Source of the DNA: CAZHRK01 sp964534555
Lineage (GTDB): Bacteria; Babelota; Babeliae; Babelales; RVW-14
Direction of reading: 5' to 3'
Length of the DNA stretch: 64,000 bases
Assembly: GCA_964534555.1 (NCBI GenBank)
Contig: CAZHRK010000001.1
Coordinates: 1 to 64,000 of the forward strand
This document shows positions 50,480 to 59,601 of this stretch, in pieces. Positions within the stretch are counted from its first letter, which is position 1; each line of letters begins with the position of its first letter. The notes under the pieces are model-generated. The model searched no databases, was not told where the DNA came from, and worked only from the letters and a program-made list of their open reading frames with translations. The translations under genes and the position numbers were made by a program.

Positions 50480-51601
50480 ATGATCAGAACATATCAAGCC
50501 CGCTGGTTGTTTTTATTCCTTTTTAGCTGCGGGTGCTATGGCGGAGCAATTCCAGCGGCAAGCACAACTGCTGCTCCTGCAGAAAGTTCATATGATGATG
50601 ATGACGACAATCTTTTCTGGCAGATACTTCAAGAAATATTGAAAAAACCTGAAGAGCCATTTAAAAAAAGTGTAGAAAGGCCTCCTAGTTCAACAGGAGC
50701 AACGATTGCATCAGTGACACAAAACATACTTGGGTCACTCTTTTCAACTATGGCGAGACGAGAAGTCTCTGCTGATCACGCTGCTGAAGCATCTGCAGAC
50801 GATAGCCCCCGAGCGCATGGTGGAGCTGGGCATGATGACGCTCCGGTGGGAGTGGCATTACCAGCAGCCCCAATCACTGACTTTTTATTTGGTCAGGACC
50901 AAGTAGGAATGTATGATTTTATGATCATTCCCTTCACGTACGATGATGAAATAAAACAGTACGTACTCCTGATGGGTGCTTGCACACGAGGACTCGAGCT
51001 AAACGCCTGCATGTATGATCAAAGCAACCAATCAAGTGCTTTACACAGACAACTGGCAATGCTGATGGATATCTCTTTACGATACAAAGAAGCTCTTGCA
51101 GCCAAAATCGATGTAATACCTGAGGATAGTCGCGACTTTCAAAAAACACGTGACACCTGCGAGCTTGAGATTATTAGCTATTTTTGGAAAAAGTTCGGTA
51201 GGATTTTTGAAAAAAGTCATGTAGAAATCTTTAAAAATATTATGCCGCAGCGAAGCATATTTAAAACGCATATCCTGGAGCGGGAAGGTGATGTTCCGTT
51301 ATGCGTGGTCTTTTTGCCGTTTAGCCGGGTTGGCATCGCTGTTTGCAAAGATAGAATACCTTTTTCTAGCACACTTTACCCACAACGAGACACCTGCAGA
51401 GAGGCGTTAATGAGGGCATATTACGATTATTTTGGCAGATCTACATACACATTAAAAAGCAGCGATGACCCTGTGCCTTTTGAGGATTGCATGTGGGTAA
51501 CTGTTGCCGCATGCAGAAACGCACCCGTCATCCTACACCACCACAGAGAATACACAGTTAATCGGCTCGTAAGAGAGGCTTTGGTAAAAATCTTCCCATA
51601 A
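50480..51601 (+). CDS. Secreted protein of unknown function
   Basis: Not recognised. 373 residues. Hydrophobic leader with a cysteine-containing end (MIRTYQARWLFLFLFSCGCYGG); the SCG/GCY steps could allow lipidation, but no clean lipobox is seen. Next comes an acidic DDDDD stretch (about 39-43), a low-complexity Ala/Asp/His linker (to about 130), and a globular alpha/beta C-terminal half. Its architecture (leader, linker, domain ending in a W-rich and acidic tail) resembles the gene that follows, but real homology is not evident by eye. Confidence 0.65.
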   Translation: MIRTYQARWLFLFLFSCGCYGGAIPAASTTAAPAESSYDDDDDNLFWQILQEILKKPEEPFKKSVERPPSSTGATIASVTQNILGSLFSTMARREVSADHAAEASADDSPRAHGGAGHDDAPVGVALPAAPITDFLFGQDQVGMYDFMIIPFTYDDEIKQYVLLMGACTRGLELNACMYDQSNQSSALHRQLAMLMDISLRYKEALAAKIDVIPEDSRDFQKTRDTCELEIISYFWKKFGRIFEKSHVEIFKNIMPQRSIFKTHILEREGDVPLCVVFLPFSRVGIAVCKDRIPFSSTLYPQRDTCREALMRAYYDYFGRSTYTLKSSDDPVPFEDCMWVTVAACRNAPVILHHHREYTVNRLVREALVKIFP

Positions 51602-51705
51602 CAAGGAATTGTTTAATATGTGGTATGTTTTTGTAGTTTAAGCTAATCTGTACGTTAATAAAATTACTTAAAAAGTCATCTGGATCAAAATAGCTGGATT
51701 TTCTT

Positions 51706-52416
51706 ATGCTTAAAATTCTTCTTGTTATGCTCGCTTCTTTTTTGATGATTCCAAACACAACCATGACAGCATCAAAAAAAAGTAAAAAGACGCGCCATGT
51801 TAAATTTGATGCCAACACAAAAGAATTTTTTGACTATAAAACTACAGGGCTGAATGCTTTTGATGGTATGCGTTTTAGCGCAATACAAAAAAACATGTGT
51901 CTTGATGGTGGTGGTTCAGATCATGAGTTTTTCCACGTAGCAATACCGTACAAAATTGAAGACAAAAAAATACAATTCGGTTGTTTTACATTGCCTGATC
52001 CAACCAAAAACAAATCACGATTTATTAGAATCGATACAAAAGACCGCTTAAAAGAGGTGATTGATTTTCACGACAAAATAGGCTTTTTAAGAACTTACGC
52101 AACCAGCGAATATGAAAGCTTTTTCAGTATACTTTTTGAGGAAGTTACGCGTCAGATTGGTGGCTGGGGTAAAAAGCTTTCTCGCTACAAACAGTACTCA
52201 CGATGGTTTCCGCATGGTGTGCGCGAGGGTATTATCGCTCATGCGGGGGCAACAATATTTGTTTATTTTCTGAATTTCACGATGACTCCACTGAGCAAAA
52301 CGGCTGAAACACAGTTTTCATTTTTTGATTTTGATGACGCACCAAGTGAAATGTCGTGGATAATTTCTAGGCTTTTTGAAGATGAAGCGGCTGCAGTAAA
52401 CTTTCTCAGCAACTAG
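51706..52416 (+). CDS. Secreted protein of unknown function
   Basis: Not recognised. 236 residues: signal peptide (MLKILLVMLASFLMIPNTTMTA), a basic segment, then a globular alpha/beta domain with FFHVAIPYKIEDKKIQFGCF, an aromatic-rich centre (RYKQYSRWFPHGVREGI) and an acidic helix near the end. No catalytic signature found. It is 104 nt downstream of another secreted-protein gene on the same strand and convergent with uvrB. Confidence 0.65.
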   Translation: MLKILLVMLASFLMIPNTTMTASKKSKKTRHVKFDANTKEFFDYKTTGLNAFDGMRFSAIQKNMCLDGGGSDHEFFHVAIPYKIEDKKIQFGCFTLPDPTKNKSRFIRIDTKDRLKEVIDFHDKIGFLRTYATSEYESFFSILFEEVTRQIGGWGKKLSRYKQYSRWFPHGVREGIIAHAGATIFVYFLNFTMTPLSKTAETQFSFFDFDDAPSEMSWIISRLFEDEAAAVNFLSN

Positions 52417-52441
52417 CAGCCACTCATTGTATTAATCTTAA

Positions 52442-54439
52442 TTACTTAGTTGTTTTACTTTTTGCTTCAAGCATTTTTTGAAGCCCAAGCACTTGATCAC
52501 GTAGGCTAATAGCTTTTTCAAAATCAAGCTCTTCTGCAGCTGTCTGCATCTGAATTTGTAGCTCTTGAATAAGCGACTCAAGCTGAGCTTTGTCTTTAGC
52601 TTTTGCTTTTTCAAGCTTGGCAGCACCTTTTGACGCTTTAGCAATCGCGTCTTGAAGGTTTGTGATTGTTTTTGTCACGTCACGTCGAACGCTTTGAGGT
52701 GTAATTCCATGCTCTTTGTTATAAGCGATCTGGTGATTGCGGCGGCGATCAGTTTCATCCATAGCTTCTTGCATAGAGTCGGTTATCTCATCAGCGTACA
52801 TTAAAACCTTGCTCTCTGTATTTCGCGCGGCACGGCCAATAGTCTGAATAAGAGAACGTGTATCACGTAAAAAACCAGCAATATCTGCGTCAAGGATTGC
52901 AACAAGCGCAACCTCAGGAAGATCAAGACCCTCTCTGAGCAAGTTAATTCCCACCAAGCAATCAAAAACGCCTAAACGTAATTTATGCAAAAGCTCTGTT
53001 CTCTGGGGAGTTTTAATCTCGCTATGCATGTAACAGACTTTTATCTTTTTATCTTCAAGATAATCAGCAAGCTCTTCTGCTGCCTTTTTTGTCAGGACAG
53101 TAACAAGAGTTCTAAATCCTCTGGCTGTTGTATCTTTAATCTGCTCGAGCAAATGGTCAAGCTGGCCGGTACGCGGCACAACTTCAATGACAGGATCAAC
53201 GATACCTGTTGGTCGTGCAATTTGTTCTACCACTTGATCAGCGTGTGTAAGCTCATATTCACCGGGTGTTGCTGACACAAAAACTACGTTTTCAAAATAG
53301 CGCTCAATTTCTTCAAACTTGAGTGGGCGATTGTCATACGCTGCCTGAAGCCTAAAACCAAAATCAATCAGCGCCTTTTTGCGCGCACGGTCACCATTAT
53401 ACATTGCGCGAAGCTGCGGCAAGGTAATATGCGACTCATCGATGATAAGCAAAAAACCCTTATCCATAAAGTCAAACAGTGCGCTTGGCTTTTCGCCGGG
53501 CAGGCGGCCATCAAAATAGCGTGAGTAGTTTTCAACCCCAGAGCAGAAACCGGTTTCTCTAAGCATATCAATATCATGATTAGTACGCGTAAGAAGGCGC
53601 TCTTTATAAAGCAGATTTGTCATGGCTTCTGCTTCATGCTCAAGATCGTTTTTGATGCGTCCGATAGCAGCATCACGCTTGTCTTGCGTTGTCACAAAAT
53701 GCTTTGCAGGGAAAATAAGCATCTCATCGACTTCTTTAAGCACCTTGTGCTGCTGTTTATCTACAAGCTCCATAAGTTCAATTTCATCTCCAAAAAGCTC
53801 AATTCGAAGATTCTCTCGAAGGTATGGAAGATTAATTGTTATGGAGTTACCCATTACCTTAAAACAGCCTGAGTCAAGCTGCATATCATTGCGCTTGTAC
53901 TGAATATAGATAAGGCGCTCAAGAAGCTCTTTTCTTGTAATTTTTTGGCCAGTAGAAAGCTGAATTGTAAGATTGCGATAGTCTGTTGGATCACCAAGCG
54001 AATAAATCGCCGAAACAGACGCTACAACGATAACATCATTTCGGTTAATCATTGAGGCGGTTGCTTCAACACGCAGTCGCTCGATTTCACTATTAATTTT
54101 CGTCTCTTTGGGGATATAAATATCTTGTGCAGGAAGGTATGATTCTGGCTGGTAGTAATCATAGTAGCTCACAAAATAACAAACCTTGTTCTCAGGAAAG
54201 AATAAGCTGAACTCTTCGTACAGCTGGGCAGCCAAGGTCTTGTTTGGAGAAAGGATGATAACGGGCTTTTGATGCTTTGCAATAAGGTTTGCTAGTGTAA
54301 ATGTTTTACCAGAGCCAGTAACTCCAAGAAGCACTGATTTGCAGGGCCTTTTTTGAGCAAGTTGCTCAATTGCACGTGGTTGATCACCACCGGGCTGAAA
54401 CGGAGACGTCAGCTTAAAAAGATTTTTTTGCTGTTTCAT
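52442..54439 (-). CDS. uvrB: Excinuclease ABC subunit B
   Basis: Damage-verification helicase of nucleotide excision repair. About 665 residues. Motifs: SPFQPGGDQPRAIEQL, Walker A LLGVTGSGKTFT, the beta-hairpin YYDYYQPESYLPAQD, Walker B IDESH, VSATPGEYE, and the helicase end IQTIGRAARN. The C-terminal UVR domain (about 620-660) that binds UvrC is present (ELDFEKAISLRDQV). The start is uncertain; the ATG at 54439 is used because the protein then begins MKQQKNLFKL, but ATGs at 54451 and 54457 are in frame. Confidence 0.96.
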   Translation of the reverse strand: MKQQKNLFKLTSPFQPGGDQPRAIEQLAQKRPCKSVLLGVTGSGKTFTLANLIAKHQKPVIILSPNKTLAAQLYEEFSLFFPENKVCYFVSYYDYYQPESYLPAQDIYIPKETKINSEIERLRVEATASMINRNDVIVVASVSAIYSLGDPTDYRNLTIQLSTGQKITRKELLERLIYIQYKRNDMQLDSGCFKVMGNSITINLPYLRENLRIELFGDEIELMELVDKQQHKVLKEVDEMLIFPAKHFVTTQDKRDAAIGRIKNDLEHEAEAMTNLLYKERLLTRTNHDIDMLRETGFCSGVENYSRYFDGRLPGEKPSALFDFMDKGFLLIIDESHITLPQLRAMYNGDRARKKALIDFGFRLQAAYDNRPLKFEEIERYFENVVFVSATPGEYELTHADQVVEQIARPTGIVDPVIEVVPRTGQLDHLLEQIKDTTARGFRTLVTVLTKKAAEELADYLEDKKIKVCYMHSEIKTPQRTELLHKLRLGVFDCLVGINLLREGLDLPEVALVAILDADIAGFLRDTRSLIQTIGRAARNTESKVLMYADEITDSMQEAMDETDRRRNHQIAYNKEHGITPQSVRRDVTKTITNLQDAIAKASKGAAKLEKAKAKDKAQLESLIQELQIQMQTAAEELDFEKAISLRDQVLGLQKMLEAKSKTTK

Positions 54440-54530
54440 AGCACCCCACATCCTCATGATTTAAAGTTATCCCAAGACCAAGGAGTGTATCACAAGCAGC
54501 TGTTATCGAAAAATCTGTGTAAATAAATGC

Positions 54531-54560
54531 AAAAAGCCTCCTGGTTTCAGGAGGCTTTTT
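54531..54560. terminator. Terminator of the tRNA-Asp transcript
   Basis: Perfect 13-bp stem AAAAAGCCTCCTG/CAGGAGGCTTTTT with a GTTT loop. Its symmetric A/T ends make it work in either direction. Confidence 0.9.
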
Positions 54561-54570
54561 AGTTCTTAAG

Positions 54571-54647
54571 TGGCGGGGCTGACGGGACTCGAACCCGCGA
54601 CCTTCCGCGTGACAGGCGGACGCTCTAACCAACTGAGCTACAGCCCC
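54571..54647 (-). tRNA. tRNA-Asp (anticodon GTC)
   Basis: 77-nt cloverleaf on the minus strand: acceptor GGGGCTG/CAGCCCC, D arm AGCTCAGTTGGTTAGAGC, anticodon stem TCCGC/GCGGA with loop CTGTCAC, T arm GCGGGTTCGAGTCCCG. The CCA end is encoded. A terminator follows 11 nt downstream. Confidence 0.97.
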
Positions 54648-54718
54648 TTCTCTGGCTTGCGCCGAAAAGAGATGGGTAACAGTGTGACAAAAATTCGGTT
54701 TTTTGCAAGTAAAATTCT

Positions 54719-55249
54719 CTAGATTGTATCAACAAATAACGGCTTATACCCATATGCCTGAAGCAAAACCATTACCTGGTCGATAGTTTTACCGCTTAGA
54801 AGCCCACCCGCAATACGACTATCTTGTGTGATATCAGCAAGACAAAAGTCAGGCATTTTAAAAGCATCAAATGACGCTTGGCTCGCAAACTCAGCCTCAC
54901 ATAAAACAAGTCCTGTATGCTCTTCCTGAAAAACATCAATCTCCAGAACAAGCCCTTGGTATGGATATTTGTATCGTCTCTTTGCAATCCGCTTTGAAGG
55001 AAGCTGCGCAAAAAAATTAAATTCTTGTGCAGACAGCGGTGTATTGTACTCATAAAGCTTTGATAGATCATGATCATCTGCAGCTACTTTTTTAGTCAGT
55101 TCATAAACACCGTCTTTTGAGCGAAGGCGCATGCAGGGGTGCTCTTCTTCTGCTGGGATGTATAAATCAATAATCACAGAGCTTTCACATAAGGCAAGCC
55201 CATCTGGGATCTGCTTTAGGAGATAGGTTTTTTCTTGTTCAAGAACCAT
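54719..55249 (-). CDS. CYTH-domain protein (triphosphate tunnel enzyme-like)
   Basis: 176 residues. The fold's markers are present: an N-terminal E-x-E-K motif (LEQEKTYLL), RLRSKDGVYELTKK, RRYKYPYQGLVLEIDVF and LVLCEAEFAS. CYTH proteins hydrolyse inorganic triphosphate, thiamine triphosphate or RNA 5'-triphosphates, or make cAMP. This one is most likely a phosphatase of the YgiF/ygbF type, but the substrate cannot be told. It starts right at the stop of the transketolase frame on the same strand and precedes that region with no spacer. Confidence 0.78.
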   Translation of the reverse strand: MVLEQEKTYLLKQIPDGLALCESSVIIDLYIPAEEEHPCMRLRSKDGVYELTKKVAADDHDLSKLYEYNTPLSAQEFNFFAQLPSKRIAKRRYKYPYQGLVLEIDVFQEEHTGLVLCEAEFASQASFDAFKMPDFCLADITQDSRIAGGLLSGKTIDQVMVLLQAYGYKPLFVDTI

Positions 55250-57121
55250 CTAAAGCCCCTTACTTAAAATATCTTGTACACAAGTGATAATCCCTGTTGC
55301 ATCAATACCAGCTGCGGCAATAAGCTCTTCTGGCTTTCCTGAGCGCCATACATCTTTAATCCCATGAATATGAACGGCTACCCCATGTGGTGAAAGCGCA
55401 GCGGCAACAGCTTCTCCAAGCCCACCTTGAACATAATGATCTTCAACGGTGAGAACTTTCTTGCCCGCTTTGGTAGCAGCATCAAGAATAGTTTTATGAT
55501 CAAGTGGCTTGACTGAATATGCATCGATTACAGTGCACCCGATTCCCTTTTCATCAAGAACAGCTGCAGCTTTAAGCGCCTCGTGAAGAGTGATTCCAGC
55601 AGCTACAATAACCAGCTTATCAGCGACACCTTGCCTCAAGACACGTGACCCACCAATAACAAATGCATCGTTTTGTGAATAGACTGTTGGCAACGCAGCT
55701 CGCGTTGTACGCAGGTAGGAGATGCCTGCACTATGCTGGGCCATAAGCACCGTAAGCTTATACGCGCTCACACCGTCAGCAGGATAAAGGACAACACTGC
55801 CTGGAATCGCTCTCATGATTGATATGTCTTCAAGGCCCATTTGAGACGGACCATCCTCACCGATTGAAACGCCTGCGTGGCTACCAAAAATTCTCAGGGG
55901 GACTCGTCCAATCGCAGCCATACGAATCTGGTCATATGCACGCGAAATAAAAGCGCCAAATGACCCAGAGAACGCTATGCTTCCGCGCTGAGTTAGGCCT
56001 GTTGCTACGCTAACCATCGCTTGTTCTGCTATATAACACTGAATAAATTGATCAGGTGCTACATCTTCAAGAAGCTGAGTGTATGTTGAATTTTTAACAT
56101 CAGCATCAACCGCCATGATGCGTTTATCATCAGACATATCGACCAGCGCATCACCAAATGCTTTGCGTGGGGCATAAGATTTTGATTGAGCAATTATACC
56201 AAGAGCTTTGTCTGTGCAGTGCACAGGAAGGCTCGCGTCCGCACCATGTTGTACAAGATCATCATGTGGAAGCTTGTATTTAAGAGCATTAAGCGCCTTA
56301 GGATCAACGACTCCGCCAAGCTGGGTGATAACTTCTGGAAGCTCTGATTGCGTAAATGGTTTGCCATGAAAACCAAGCTTATTTGCACATGTAAGGCCTG
56401 CTCCTTTAAATGTTTTAAGCAAGATCATAAATGGCTTAGTTGCACCTTGAGCGCGATCAAAGGCATCACTAATTTGCGCAAGGTCATGCCCATCGATAAC
56501 TACAGACTCCCAGCCAAAAGCATCAAACCGTGATGCCGTTTGAGCAACATCATGATCTGCTGCCACACCATCTGACTGCCCTAATCTGTTGCAATCAACA
56601 AGAGCGATTATATTATTGAGCTTGTAATGTGATGCTAAAGAAGCAGCCTCCCAGACTGATCCTTCAGCAATTTCACCATCACCCATCATGACATACGTTT
56701 TGTATGAAAGCTTGTGTTTGCGGGCATACAGCGCCATGCCTACACCAACAGCAAGGCCTTGGCCTAATGATCCTGTAGCAGCTTGATTGTGCACAAATCG
56801 AGGCGTTGGATGACCTTCAAAATCTGAATTAATGCTGCGCAGCGACATAAGATCTGCATCAGTTATCACACCAAGATTTTTAAGCGCGGCGTAATAAACC
56901 GGTACAGCATGACCTTTTGATAAAATAAAACGATCATTATTGTGTGCGTGAGGACGATTGTAATCATAACGCAGTACTTGGCCAAGCAAGACTGCAACAG
57001 CATCTGCTGCAGATAGACACGATGTTGGGTGCCCAGAGCCTGCTGAAGTAGTAGATCTAACAGAATCAATACGAATAGCTTGTGCAAATAGTTTAAGCGT
57101 ATCTAGAGAGCTCACGCGCAC
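55250..57121 (-). CDS. tkt: Transketolase
   Basis: Thiamine-diphosphate enzyme of the non-oxidative pentose phosphate path, supplying ribose and erythrose phosphates. 623 residues, full length. Motifs: SGHPTSCLSAADA, LSKGHAVPVYYA, the TPP/Mg motif GDGEIAEGSVWEA, LVDCNRLGQSD, then GSHAGVSIGEDGPSQMGLEDI in the pyrimidine domain, and the C-terminal VEDHYVQGGLGEAV. Its end abuts the CYTH gene start (TAG/ATG junction), so the two are co-transcribed. Confidence 0.95.
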   Translation of the reverse strand: MRVSSLDTLKLFAQAIRIDSVRSTTSAGSGHPTSCLSAADAVAVLLGQVLRYDYNRPHAHNNDRFILSKGHAVPVYYAALKNLGVITDADLMSLRSINSDFEGHPTPRFVHNQAATGSLGQGLAVGVGMALYARKHKLSYKTYVMMGDGEIAEGSVWEAASLASHYKLNNIIALVDCNRLGQSDGVAADHDVAQTASRFDAFGWESVVIDGHDLAQISDAFDRAQGATKPFMILLKTFKGAGLTCANKLGFHGKPFTQSELPEVITQLGGVVDPKALNALKYKLPHDDLVQHGADASLPVHCTDKALGIIAQSKSYAPRKAFGDALVDMSDDKRIMAVDADVKNSTYTQLLEDVAPDQFIQCYIAEQAMVSVATGLTQRGSIAFSGSFGAFISRAYDQIRMAAIGRVPLRIFGSHAGVSIGEDGPSQMGLEDISIMRAIPGSVVLYPADGVSAYKLTVLMAQHSAGISYLRTTRAALPTVYSQNDAFVIGGSRVLRQGVADKLVIVAAGITLHEALKAAAVLDEKGIGCTVIDAYSVKPLDHKTILDAATKAGKKVLTVEDHYVQGGLGEAVAAALSPHGVAVHIHGIKDVWRSGKPEELIAAAGIDATGIITCVQDILSKGL

Positions 57122-57152
57122 CCCTTCTTTGCATTAAATAAAAACTGCTTTT

Positions 57153-57770
57153 TTATAAACTAATTTCTTGCTCTTGCTGCTGAATACTAATATTTTGCAA
57201 ATATCGAATAACAATCTGGCTCCAGCTTTCCATGCTTTCATACATAATTTCAAGCTCGCTAAGCGTGCGCATGTAGCCTTCTTTATGCTCATCTTTAATA
57301 CTGATATGATCGTTACTGCCAAGAAGCAAAAAGACAAATCCTATGTGCACTTTGCCAACATCGTTACTATCATCGTTGATCATGCCAAGAGGAATAACGC
57401 GCAGCGTTCCCTCGTACTCAACTTCTTCATGAAATTCACGCATTGCCCAGCCTGGAAGCCCCGCTGCTTGCAGATCTTCCTCTCGCACATGCCCACCGAT
57501 GCCTAAGCTGTATTTGCTTGCAAGGCGTTTTTCGCTGGCATTATCACGGCGCTTCATAACAAAATAGCTGTCATGATGCTTAAAAAGCATGTAGGGAATA
57601 ATTTGTTTGTAAGCAGTATTCTCTTCCATCTCGCTGCGCCACAAAAATTCTTTGTGCTCGTTGATTCTTTTTTCAATGTCAGCAAATTGGCTAATTGCTT
57701 TAAACCCTTGAAAATCATCACCCTGAAAAAGCAATTCGCGCTTCACTACTAAAATTTTTTCGTCGGCCAT
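57153..57770 (-). CDS. Nudix hydrolase
   Basis: 205 residues. Nudix box GGHVREEDLQAAGLPGWAMREFHEEV near residues 99-124; the spacing between the first Gly and REFHEE is a few residues longer than the canonical 23-residue box, a variant seen in a subset. Preceded by an N-terminal region (MADEKILVVKRELLF, FQGF). Nudix enzymes hydrolyse nucleoside diphosphates linked to another moiety; substrate unknown. TATACT at 57811-57806 on the minus strand is a likely -10 box. Confidence 0.88.
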   Translation of the reverse strand: MADEKILVVKRELLFQGDDFQGFKAISQFADIEKRINEHKEFLWRSEMEENTAYKQIIPYMLFKHHDSYFVMKRRDNASEKRLASKYSLGIGGHVREEDLQAAGLPGWAMREFHEEVEYEGTLRVIPLGMINDDSNDVGKVHIGFVFLLLGSNDHISIKDEHKEGYMRTLSELEIMYESMESWSQIVIRYLQNISIQQQEQEISL

Positions 57771-57821
57771 GATTCATCCTTTCATGTCTTAAAAAGAGCT
57801 GGGCCAGTATAGCACTGGCAA

Positions 57822-57853
57822 TAAAAAAATCCCCCACGATAATCGTGAGGGAT
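57822..57853 (-). terminator. Terminator of the C11 protease gene
   Basis: Stem ATCCCCCACGAT/ATCGTGAGGGAT with one mismatch; seven A's at 57822-57828 form the U-tract on the minus strand. Confidence 0.88.
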
Positions 57854-57871
57854 CAATTTAATTATCGCTTG

Positions 57872-59245
57872 TTACCGAAAGTCAGCGATGAAGCTGCCCC
57901 AGTTTGTATCTTGTGCAAAAAGCGTATCAGCATAGGTTGAATCTGCCACTCCACGAGGGAAATAAACAGACATCCCACTAGCCTTAGCATAATAACGTCC
58001 AACCACATTAGCAGTAACAGCATCCTTAGCTGCAACAGTAGCAAGAGATGCACGCTGTTTAACAAGCGCAGCTGCGTCTTTTATTGTTCTAGTAAGCGGT
58101 CGAGCACCTGTGATTTTTATAGTTGTTTTTGTAAATGTATTCGTTGCTTCAATTAGGCGCGTATAGAAAGAAACAAGATCAACATATGATGGTATTTCAA
58201 AACTTAGGGTTTTGCTGCGCGCATCACGCACCATTGCAAGTGTACGAACATTGTCTAACGCTTTCATGGCGTATATAGCATCAACAAGGGCATCATTTGC
58301 ATCAACAACATTTTGCAGCTTAGAAAGATCCATTGATGATTGAGTAATACTTGGATCGTTAATTCTTCTGTAGAAATCACCATATGCTTTAACAATAGCG
58401 CCTGCAAAATCTTTAGCGCTCATTGTTGGGCGCGCGCAAAGAGCAGTCAGCAAGCCTGAGTAATTCCAGCCTTGACCCGGCTCAAGAGCCTCTGACCCAA
58501 CCAAATAATTTACGCTTTGTTTGATTTGATAGCCAACTTCAAGCATTGCCATGAGGCATGCATCCATACCAACAACATCAACATTCTGTCCCAAAATGGT
58601 TTTGACTTGAGCAAATGCTCGCGCCATCTCTTGGTTGTTCATGAATGTGCCCTGCGAATCATCATACAAAATCCCGCGCTCTTTTAGTGCGCTTGATGAA
58701 GGTTTTGATGACATACCAGGCACCTGGAGCCACTGAGTACTTAGTTTTACCGCAAGGTCTTGTGGCGTTAGGTTCGAGCGATCAAGAATCCCATTACCAT
58801 GGTTCCAAAGTGTTACACACCACTTTTTTGCATCGTAATTTGTCTTTGCCCAGCTCATCATATCAATAATTTCATCAGCTGGATTTTGTCCCATTTCAAC
58901 AGAAAGAGATCCCACATCAATGCGGCCACCTTTAACAATTTTATAGCGCCAGGTCTTATTGTTTCTTGGCTGATCCCATTGCACAAGAACATTAACACTT
59001 GATGGGATAGTCACCCTTTGCATGTCAGAAATATTATAAACTGCGAAATCTGCAAGATTGTTGTCTGCTTGTATGTACGTTATAAACGTCCACTCAGCAA
59101 GAGCTTTAGAGCCTGATTTTTTAGGTTGAACAAGAACAGATTTTTTGCCCGCGGGCGGGGTAGGTGTTGCTGCTTTTACGCCAAACGAAGCCAGCAGGAA
59201 AGCTCCTGCAAACATAAAGGCTTTTGTCGTCCGTAGGGTAACCAT
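57872..59245 (-). CDS. Exported clostripain-family (C11) cysteine protease
   Basis: 457 residues: signal peptide (MVTLRTTKAFMFAGAFLLASFGVKA), a Pro/Lys/Ser linker, then a C11 caspase-like fold. First strand and helix AEWTFITYIQADNNLADFAV; catalytic His149 in LWNHGNG; catalytic Cys230 in VVGMDACLMAMLEV; LVGSEALEPGQGW follows. C11 proteases such as clostripain cleave after Arg or Lys and often self-process. The C-terminal part (SGMSVYFPR) belongs to the family. The gene is monocistronic with its own terminator and AAGGAG before the ATG. A secreted protease is in keeping with the other exported proteins of the window. Confidence 0.92.
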   Translation of the reverse strand: MVTLRTTKAFMFAGAFLLASFGVKAATPTPPAGKKSVLVQPKKSGSKALAEWTFITYIQADNNLADFAVYNISDMQRVTIPSSVNVLVQWDQPRNNKTWRYKIVKGGRIDVGSLSVEMGQNPADEIIDMMSWAKTNYDAKKWCVTLWNHGNGILDRSNLTPQDLAVKLSTQWLQVPGMSSKPSSSALKERGILYDDSQGTFMNNQEMARAFAQVKTILGQNVDVVGMDACLMAMLEVGYQIKQSVNYLVGSEALEPGQGWNYSGLLTALCARPTMSAKDFAGAIVKAYGDFYRRINDPSITQSSMDLSKLQNVVDANDALVDAIYAMKALDNVRTLAMVRDARSKTLSFEIPSYVDLVSFYTRLIEATNTFTKTTIKITGARPLTRTIKDAAALVKQRASLATVAAKDAVTANVVGRYYAKASGMSVYFPRGVADSTYADTLFAQDTNWGSFIADFR

Positions 59246-59601
59246 AAAGGATCTCCTTAATTAGAAGAGAAGTTGGAATTAATGCACACCCTACACGCTA
59301 AAGCAAAAGAGATCTGTTTGAGGAGAATCCAATAAAAGCTCTCATATAAAGAACCGCGTACTGAATAAATTTAAAATCACTACTCAACAATAAACGTCAC
59401 AAAAGCTTTTCAGCATGAAATAAAAGCAAGTCAAAGCAGTTGCCATTGATTCTGATTGAAAGCATTTTCGCTCTGAATTTGGCATAAAAATGCGGATCTA
59501 TCATAAAAATGATTGATTGGAAGAGCGCTCGCTAAAATTGATAAAAAAGGGTAGAATTATCCGATCTTTTATAAAAACTCTATTTAGGTGAGGACAAGAC
59601 C
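59246..59601. other. Divergent intergenic region
   Basis: 356 nt between the protease gene and the acidic-protein gene. AT-rich; holds the inverted repeat GCATTTT/AAAATGC (59462-59493). Promoters for both directions must lie here; -10-like words such as TAGAAT (59553) occur without a good -35. Confidence 0.4.

Noticed and set aside
50480..52416. Homology between the two larger secreted proteins
   Set aside because: Similar layout, but no alignable motif could be found by eye.
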